64,000 nt of DNA from the NCBI RefSeq assembly GCF_036320965.1, contig NC_092261.1, forward strand, positions 17,402,146-17,466,145. Reading direction: 5' to 3'. Positions 58,140 to 64,000 of the stretch are shown one piece after another. The notes under the pieces were generated by a model. The model made no database searches and was not told the DNA's origin. It saw only the letters and a list, made by a program, of their open reading frames with translations. The position numbers and the translations under genes were made by a program. How positions within the stretch are numbered: position 1 is the stretch's first letter; each line of letters starts with the position of its first letter. Origin of the DNA: Panulirus ornatus (Eukaryota > Arthropoda > Malacostraca > Decapoda > Palinuridae).

Positions 58140-58580
58140 GTAACGCTTGAGCATGGAGGTCTGATCTTTCACCTGACCCTTAGGGTTTAAGGTCAAAGCC
58201 CAGGGCCATCATGCTGAAAGGTAGCACCGCCGTGTTCTTGTCGTACCGTCGTGTTCTTGTCGTACCGTCGTGTTCTTGTCGTACCGTCGTGTTCTTGTCG
58301 TACCGTCGTGTTCTTGTCGTACCGTCGTGTTCTTGTCGTACCGTCGTGCTCTTGTCGTACCGTCGTGCTCTTGTCGTATAGTCGTACTCTTGTCGTACCG
58401 TCGTGCTCTTGTTGTACCATCGCGCTCCTGTACCGCCGTGCTCTTATCGTACCGTCGTGCTCTTGTCGTACCTTCGTGCTCTTGTCGCACCGTCGTGGTC
58501 TTGTCGTACCGTCGTGCTCTTGTCGCACCGTCGTGCTCTTGTCGTACCGTCGTGCTCTTGTCGTACCGCCGTGCTGTGGA
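58140..58580. mobile_element. Palindromic MITE-like element, copy 2, with an expanded 19-bp array
   Basis: 58150-58225 carries the palindromic centre (TTTCACCTGACCCTTAGGGT, then TTAAGGTCAAAG) also seen at 18930-18960. The right arm unit GTCGTACCGTCGTGCTCTT (19 bp) is repeated about 18 times from 58222 to 58570. A single such arm unit is present at the edge of copy 1. The array has no stop codon in several frames, which gives several long false ORFs on both strands. Confidence 0.75.
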
Positions 58581-58754
58581 AGTACTCGTGGCAGAGCAGT
58601 ATCAGCATTTGTGACGTGCAGCATCATAATGAAGAGCACCACTGATGGTAGCGCTGTCCAGACGGCACGCGTTTGTGTGATTCCTCCACGTGATCACGTG
58701 ACCCTCCCATGTACAGTGCCACAGAGACTAACTGAACCGTAAACACCAACGACC

Positions 58755-58862
58755 ATGTCGAGCAGGAAGGTTACGAGTCTTGGGGTATGAGGAGCACGAC
58801 CTTTGTTTGACCGCGATCCTTAAGTTTGTTCAAAGGCCAGACTCTTACCCAAGTGTCATACT
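58755..58862. mobile_element. Palindromic MITE-like element, copy 3
   Basis: GTCGAGCAGGAAGGTTACGA, then GGGGTATGAGGAGCACGACC, the centre TTGACCGCGATCCTTAAG, then the inverted side CAAAGGCCAGACTCTTACCC. Same layout as 18866-19020, more diverged. Confidence 0.6.
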
Positions 58863-58924
58863 ATTTTGCTTAAGTGGTTAATTGTGCTCACCCGTCTAGT
58901 GTAGAGCAGCTCTATATTTTGTTG

Positions 58925-58967
58925 ACACACACACACACACGCACCCAACACACACACACACGCACCC

Positions 58968-59000
<33 letters not shown>

Positions 59001-59007
59001 AACACAC
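58925..59007. repeat. (CA)n with CCCAACA interruptions
   Basis: CA tracts separated by the repeated phrase CGCACCCAACACACA, an interrupted microsatellite with a 25-26-bp higher-order period. Confidence 0.93.
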
Positions 59008-59105
59008 AGAAAAGAAGACAGAATGAGTAAAGATTACGAAAGGTCAGAAGGGACCACTCTACATGTCTTGGAAGCTGTTGAACATGAGGAAATGCCCATC
59101 ACATA

Positions 59106-59865
59106 ATGTACAATAACTACGGAAAACAGTGTGCAGGGAGGGGGAGGAGGAGCGGTTTCTATGGCTGGTTAATGATTCAAAGCATGAAGGCTGATGTACC
59201 GGGGCAGGAACCTGGGGGCATTGTAACAAAGGTATCCAGGAGATTGGGTGAAGCTATGGATAGAATAATGAACGCTGTTAGAAGTAGTGTAACAATCAGG
59301 AAAATTTATGGTCCAGCAGAGGAAAAACTTATACGACTGCAGAGTATACAGGCTCATCAGTGCTTGCGGGCAAATGGGGAGATTACAGAGAAAACCGAGA
59401 CACAGAGACTGACGATCAACGCCAAAGGACTTAGCCATAAAGAGGATGGCATCTATCAACCATGAGGCTGAGATGTATATCTTGACTTTTGGACTAGAAG
59501 ATCAAACACCAGATAAAGAAGAGGAAGGAAGGAGAAACGCTCATCAAAATATCATCAGAGGCTAAAGAACTACCAGATATATTTTCTATGATCAAAGAAA
59601 AGAGGACACTGGGGGTAATAATCAAGACATAAGGGGACGATCAATTATATTTACGTTTGCTTTGGAGTTATCTAGCCAGGAGGTACTTTGGCAAGCTAAG
59701 AAACATAAACACAAGGTGGAATTCAGTGGGGTATTCATCAAACATGATAGACCGAGGGAAGAGAGAGGGAGAGAAGTAAAGAATACAGTCAGCAAAAAGT
59801 GGAGGATAACATACGATGCAAGAGGATGGAATACACCCGCCAGCACGGCAGTTCAGTGGTGAAGG
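59106..59865 (+). pseudogene. LINE ORF1 relic
   Basis: The first frame (59106-59465, 119 codons) ends in a heptad-like stretch (AEEKLIRLQSIQ, LRANGEITEK), as in ORF1 coiled coils. After a break, the frame 59662-59862 has LELSSQEVLWQAKKHK and GVFIKHDRPREERGREV. This resembles the RNA-binding region of LINE ORF1 proteins (a vF-hxDxTxxER pattern). It would encode a nucleic-acid chaperone that coats the element RNA. Assignment is by pattern only. Confidence 0.55.
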
Positions 59866-59877
59866 TCATGCAGAGGT

Positions 59878-62690
59878 GAAAATATTGTATACAAACACCG
59901 ATGGATTAGTTGTACATGTTAAAATATTGTTAGCAAAGAATCATACAAGATAAAAAGCTTCTGATACTGTTAGAACTGATGAAAGCTTACTAAAGACATA
60001 TGATCTCGCCTTTTCTGCCCACAGAGGTTAATGACAGTAAGGAAAAGAGATGACAAAGGAAGAGGGAAACTGGCCCTGCTAATGAGAGATAACTGTATAT
60101 GTTATAGATAACAGTAGTAGATAGCCTATTCACACACTACGTGATGGGAAAGGTAACCGTAAGAAAGATCAAACACAAATATACATCGAAATAAGTGAAG
60201 GAACAATCAGGATGGTATATGAAGCATTAAAACGTACCTTTTTCAGAGAAGTTAAAATACTAATGATAGGGATATCATAAAGAGAGACTGGGGGATTTTT
60301 GATTCTTATGGTATCCGGGAACCATGGAGAAAAAATCTCTGTATACAGGAAAATTTCTAATACCAGCTTATCAGTGAAAACATTAGGATGAGAGGGACTA
60401 ATATGCCATAATTACAAGATCTAATCTTCATACATACTAGTATGAGTATTGAGAATATCTTATATAATTCATCGATCAGAGAAAGTGCTCATGTAATGCT
60501 AAAATTTAATCATGCGTTGAATGATTAAGTTTGAAAGAGCAGAGATGAAACGGTACTAAAAGAGGAGACATAATTGTGAAAAGTCTGCACAGAACTTAAC
60601 GATATTATTTGGAAACATAAATTGGGAAATGTATTTCAACAGCCAAGAATCTGGGTATTATGGTGAAAAGTCCTGTTAAATTTACAATCAAGGAGTAGGA
60701 ACATGGGTGCCTTTAGCTTCATCTAAAAGGAAGGTTAAAAAAGACGTGGGAGGGGGGGGGGGAATACTTCATAACAGATGTCCAAAAGCAAAGGAGATTC
60801 GAGCTATATAGTGTGACGATGATATGGTTGGTACACCAGTTAGGTTGTTAGGTATAAGAGCGCAATGAATGAGCATAGCCGAATAAGGAAGGAGGAAAGC
60901 AAAACTCTAAAAAGAATGTAGTAGACAAGCCAGGAGAAACTCCGAGACTTTCCCATAGATTCATCAAGAGGAAATTCTGTTGAAGTGCAGCTCATCAGGC
61001 TAAGGAATTCAGAGGGAGGAGATGTAGAGGATGATAGAGGGATATGTGAAGAGCTTAATGACATGTTCAAAGGTGTTTCCACAGCTGAAGACACTATAGC
61101 CCAACATTAATGAAACAGAGTGGGAAGGAGGTCTTAAACAACTTTCAGATATCTAAAAGAGACAATACTAAACGTTTCTTGAAATTTACGAGGCTCATGA
61201 TCCTGATAAATTAGCACCGTATATACTGAAGGGATATACTCGACAAACCTCTTGAAATACTCTTCAAGAAGTCGCTGGAGAAAGACAAAGTGCCAAGGGA
61301 ATATAAAGGGACGTACATAAATTGGAAAATAGAGTTCAGTAGTCGAGGAAGGAGTCTCAGAAAAGGCGCTGAAATGTAAACTGATCTCACTGACGAGTGT
61401 TGTCTAAATGACATTGAAAAAAATAAAAATCAGAGAGCAAATGGATGACTTTCTGTCGAGGAGAAATGACCTTAATGAAAGACAACACGGGCTTAGGGAA
61501 AGAAAATTATACACAAAAATCTCGCAAATTTCCGCGAAAGAGTGAGTTCGCTCTGTATTGGACGAAAGAAAAGACTGGATGGACTGCTTGTACCTGGAGT
61601 GCCAGAAAGCATTTGACACTGAACTACATGGGAGGCTCAATAAGAAATTGGATCACCATGCAGGGATAAGGGAGGAAACCTCATCGGTGGAGATTACTGT
61701 AGCAATAGTAGTAGCAGCAGGTAAAAAAAAAAAAAAGAAGAAAAAAACTCAAAATGGGTTGAGGTAACCATAGGGTGCTGCAAGATTTCGCTTTCGGGAT
61801 CAATACTCTTCTTGGTCTCTGTGAATGACTTGCCAGAAGGTTCGGACTCCCACATGAATAACGATGATGATGCACGGGTTATGAGGAAGCGAAATGCGTG
61901 GTGGATTGCATCAACTTACAATGAGACCTTGACAAACTCCAAGATTGGTCTGATAAATGGGTGATGAAAATCTAAATTGATGTAAATATAAATGATTGAT
62001 GATAAGATACAGGGGAAGCGAGTCTCGATATGAATACCATCATGTATGAAATAAGCTGCAGAACTGTATGTGTGAGAAAGACTTGGTAGTCTATAACTTC
62101 CCAAACATATCGCTGGAATCCCACCTTAGTAGAATAGCCAAGGAGACCAATTGCCTGCAAGCAAATGTTAGAACTGCATTCAACTGCATGGATAGGGAAA
62201 CACCTAGGGAATAATTTATATCATACACGAGGCCAAACATAGAAAATGCTTCTCAAGTTTGGTCATTACACTAAGAAAGGCACAAAGACCTAAGCGAGAT
62301 GGTTCAGTTGAAAACAAGAAAGACGGTACCAGAAGCAAGATAACTGAGTAACAGGCCTTCAGTGTGCCTACTTTGGAGGGAGGAAGAGTGAAGGTTGACC
62401 TGATCACAAACTTAAAGTTTTTTTTAAACAGACTGATAACTTCAACACTGAACAGGTCTCAGAGAGATGTAGTGACAAAAAACGGAAGCCAAAACATGAA
62501 ATTAGCAACGAAACTCGAAAAAGATGTGAAGTTCTTTTTTAGTATAGTGATGGACGAATGTAATAAAATGAATAAAGAAATGGTAAATACAGACAACATA
62601 CAGAAATCTTAGCAGTTGTATGATAGTAAAGACTGTTCAAAAGATAGGGCTCCAAGAATATAATACTTCCTCCCCGTGCAGTTGAAAAAG
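59878..62690 (+). pseudogene. LINE ORF2 relic: endonuclease and reverse transcriptase
   Basis: Endonuclease start VKILYTNTDGLV is at about 59878-59915. GKLALLMRDNCICY is at about 60060-60105, a weak GD-N word near 60265, and LQDLIFIHTSMSIENI with SAHVMLKF (SDH degenerate) at about 60415-60515. RT: ELNDMFKGV (about 61050), LEILFKKSLEKDKVPREYKG (about 61248-61308) and LISLTSVV (about 61381). Motif A region is YLECQKAFDTELHGRL (61588-61635). The FADD region is degraded (about 61850-61875). The C-terminus is VDLITNLKFFLNRLI (62394 on). No intact catalytic motif C. Confidence 0.8.
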
Positions 62691-62816
62691 GTAAGTACAC
62701 ACACCCACACACGCACACAAACACACCTGGGAAACCATTCTGAAAAAAAAAAGGGTTAAACAAAACATTAAATTCACTTTACGCTCAGCGAGAGGGTGTG
62801 TGCTCGCTTCTGTGCT

Positions 62817-62840
62817 CACACACACACACACACACACACT
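62817..62840. repeat. (CA)n microsatellite
   Basis: Twelve CA units; a weaker CA-rich stretch lies at 62697-62727. Confidence 0.93.
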
Positions 62841-63179
62841 GTACCTCTCACTCAGATTTATGACTAATAAACTTTCCTCAGGAAAATGAACTTTAACGCA
62901 AAGCTTTTGCTAATTCATAATACCAGAAACGCTTCCAGAATGAACCCTCGCTACATAGTCTGGTTTTGCTCGATAACCACGCAAGAGCATCAGATTCCAA
63001 AGACGTAACTCAAGAAGGTCAAACGAGGTCATACACGACAGTAACTGGTTGAGACAGCAATAACTGTTTATGACATGTTCTTTCAGTTTCTCCTTCACAT
63101 TCATTTACGAAACGAGCCTTTACTGCTGGTGGAATGACTGCTGAGGAGTTCACTTCCCTAAGTTGATTTAGAAATGTCA
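62841..63179. other. No recognisable gene
   Basis: The minus frame 63019-63327 (102 codons) overlaps the SINE below and shows no domain. Confidence 0.5.
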
Positions 63180-63378
63180 CTGACCTACGTGTAGTTGGGG
63201 AACACCATTGTGGTACTATGGTGTAGCGTTTTAAAAGAACAATGGATCCAATTGTTTCATTTAGAGCATCGACACACAGTAATATTCTGGTCGAGGCAGT
63301 CGGTCCACAGTCCAACCAGCTGTTCATCCTCCCTTATGGGGCTAGTTGAAGCAATGGGTACCTGGCTTAGGCAAGTGT

Positions 63379-63382
<4 letters not shown>
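63180..63382 (+). mobile_element. tRNA-derived SINE, body with degraded head
   Basis: Shares TCTGGTCGAGGCAGTCGGTC plus CACAGTCCAACCAGCTGTTC (63288-63327) with the copy at 35573-35602. It extends further, through CCCTTATGGGGCTAGTTGAA to GGGTACCTGGCTTAGGC, showing the body missing from that copy. The head (GGTACTATGGTGTAGCG at 63214) has lost its B box. Ends at an AT tract. Confidence 0.7.

Positions 63383-63458
<76 letters not shown>
63383..63458. repeat. (AT)n microsatellite
   Basis: About 38 units at the 3' side of the SINE. Confidence 0.97.
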
Positions 63459-63460
<2 letters not shown>

Positions 63461-64000
63461 TTTAAACCCAAAATCAATCAGAATTAGTTTCAACTAATCA
63501 GAACCCGTTGCACTAAAGGAGGGTGGGTTAAACGCGAAATGCAGGACTGGGGTGTTTTTATACCTAAGTTTTATCTAAACATCTCAGTCAAGACTAGTTT
63601 CAACAACTGCTTTGTTTGATCGGAGTAAGCGGGAAACAAAAAATTTATTGCTAGATAATACTTGATCTCAAAGGCTGAAGTCTTTAAAACATCTTCTAAC
63701 GGCCGACTTTTCATGGTTTTTGATGAACATGCGGGCCTGAATGACACCAGAGAAGCAAGGCTGGCAGTCAATACACTATTTGTGTGCTAGCTGGAACTGT
63801 AAGCTGTAACGATTCTAGAAGGCTGACATTCTGCGACTTGCGACTAATTCTGGTGGCGTCTGACAGCTAACTTACGAACCTTCTTGTTCATGACAAGATT
63901 CTGAACAAATGAGTAAGCGTGACGTAGAAGAAGAGTGTTCTGTGTGTGGGAAGATTAGAACAGAAGTGTTTACTGGACTCTCACTAATTCTGACATCTTT
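63459..64000. other. No recognised gene; open frame entering the window edge
   Basis: A plus-strand ATG at 63905 opens a frame that runs to the window end (about 31 codons) and includes CSVCGK, a CxxC pair. The context ACAAATGA is acceptable for initiation. Too short to judge; the neighbouring window would decide. Confidence 0.15.

Larger units (their letters stand above)
59030..62690 (+). mobile_element. LINE-C-like retrotransposon, nearly full length, heavily decayed
   Basis: Both ORFs can be followed. An ORF1-like part spans about 59106-59865 and ORF2 (endonuclease plus RT) about 59878-62690. Length and order fit CR1/jockey-type LINEs (about 3.7 kb). Many frameshifts and stops in every domain make it the oldest large element here. 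Its 3' end grades into CA-rich sequence. Whether it belongs to the same family as the copies at 4860 and 29390 or to a sister family cannot be settled by eye. Confidence 0.82.

Noticed and set aside
58193..58742. Several overlapping 80-163-codon frames on both strands
   Set aside because: They come from the 19-bp array, whose unit lacks stop codons in several frames. Overlap on both strands and exact periodicity rule out a coding interpretation.

Overview
This window looks like repeat-dominated, non-coding DNA from a eukaryote, most likely a decapod or other malacostracan crustacean. The evidence is a very high density of long dinucleotide tracts (AT, GA/CT, GT/CA), many minisatellites, tRNA-derived SINEs, several decayed non-LTR retrotransposon families and Penelope-like elements (PLEs). 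The decapod assignment rests on the overall repeat composition and on repeat sequences I recognise as typical of decapods. It is an inference. I found no convincing host protein-coding gene, no functional tRNA or rRNA, no CRISPR array and no bacterial-style operon. Nearly all long open frames are shadows of microsatellites, minisatellites or transposon relics.

Layout. 0-2.4 kb: PLE foldback relics embedded in AT tracts, then a LINE copy (called LINE-A here). 3.6-6 kb: relics of two other LINE families (a jockey-type minus-strand fragment and a family called LINE-C). 7.5-10.6 kb: three minisatellites (15-, 14- and 38-bp units). 12.4-13.7 kb: LINE-A relic and a tRNA-derived SINE with a duplicated internal block, flanked by AT tracts. 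17-18.1 kb: a 38-bp minisatellite and a near-perfect PLE palindrome carrying two hammerhead ribozymes. 22.4-30.9 kb: LINE-A tails, short LINE-A derivatives ('mini-LINE'), an inverted PLE pair with recognisable reverse transcriptase and GIY-YIG endonuclease relics, LINE-A and LINE-C copies. 31-36 kb: a GC/CpG-rich stretch with a TATA-like box, a five-unit CRE-like array, paired dispersed repeats, a 41-bp array, a SINE and a mini-LINE. 36.5-45.6 kb: 17-bp and 55-bp arrays, a nearly complete but internally deleted LINE-A on the minus strand, and a 1.5-kb array of 46/44-bp units. 46-58.6 kb: mostly degenerate minisatellites and dinucleotide tracts. 59-62.7 kb: a nearly full-length but thoroughly decayed LINE-C-like element with ORF1 and ORF2. 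63.2 kb: a second SINE copy.

The most informative structures are the PLE foldbacks, which form a series from an ORF-bearing inverted pair down to a bare hairpin. They carry six hammerhead-ribozyme copies, four with an intact core. Next is the mini-LINE, whose start matches the LINE-A 5' leader and whose end matches the LINE-A 3' tail. Retroelement ends repeatedly abut long AT tracts. Hammerheads in PLEs are already described in the literature, so I see no clearly new biological system. The palindromic arrangement and the mini-LINE are the parts most worth checking.
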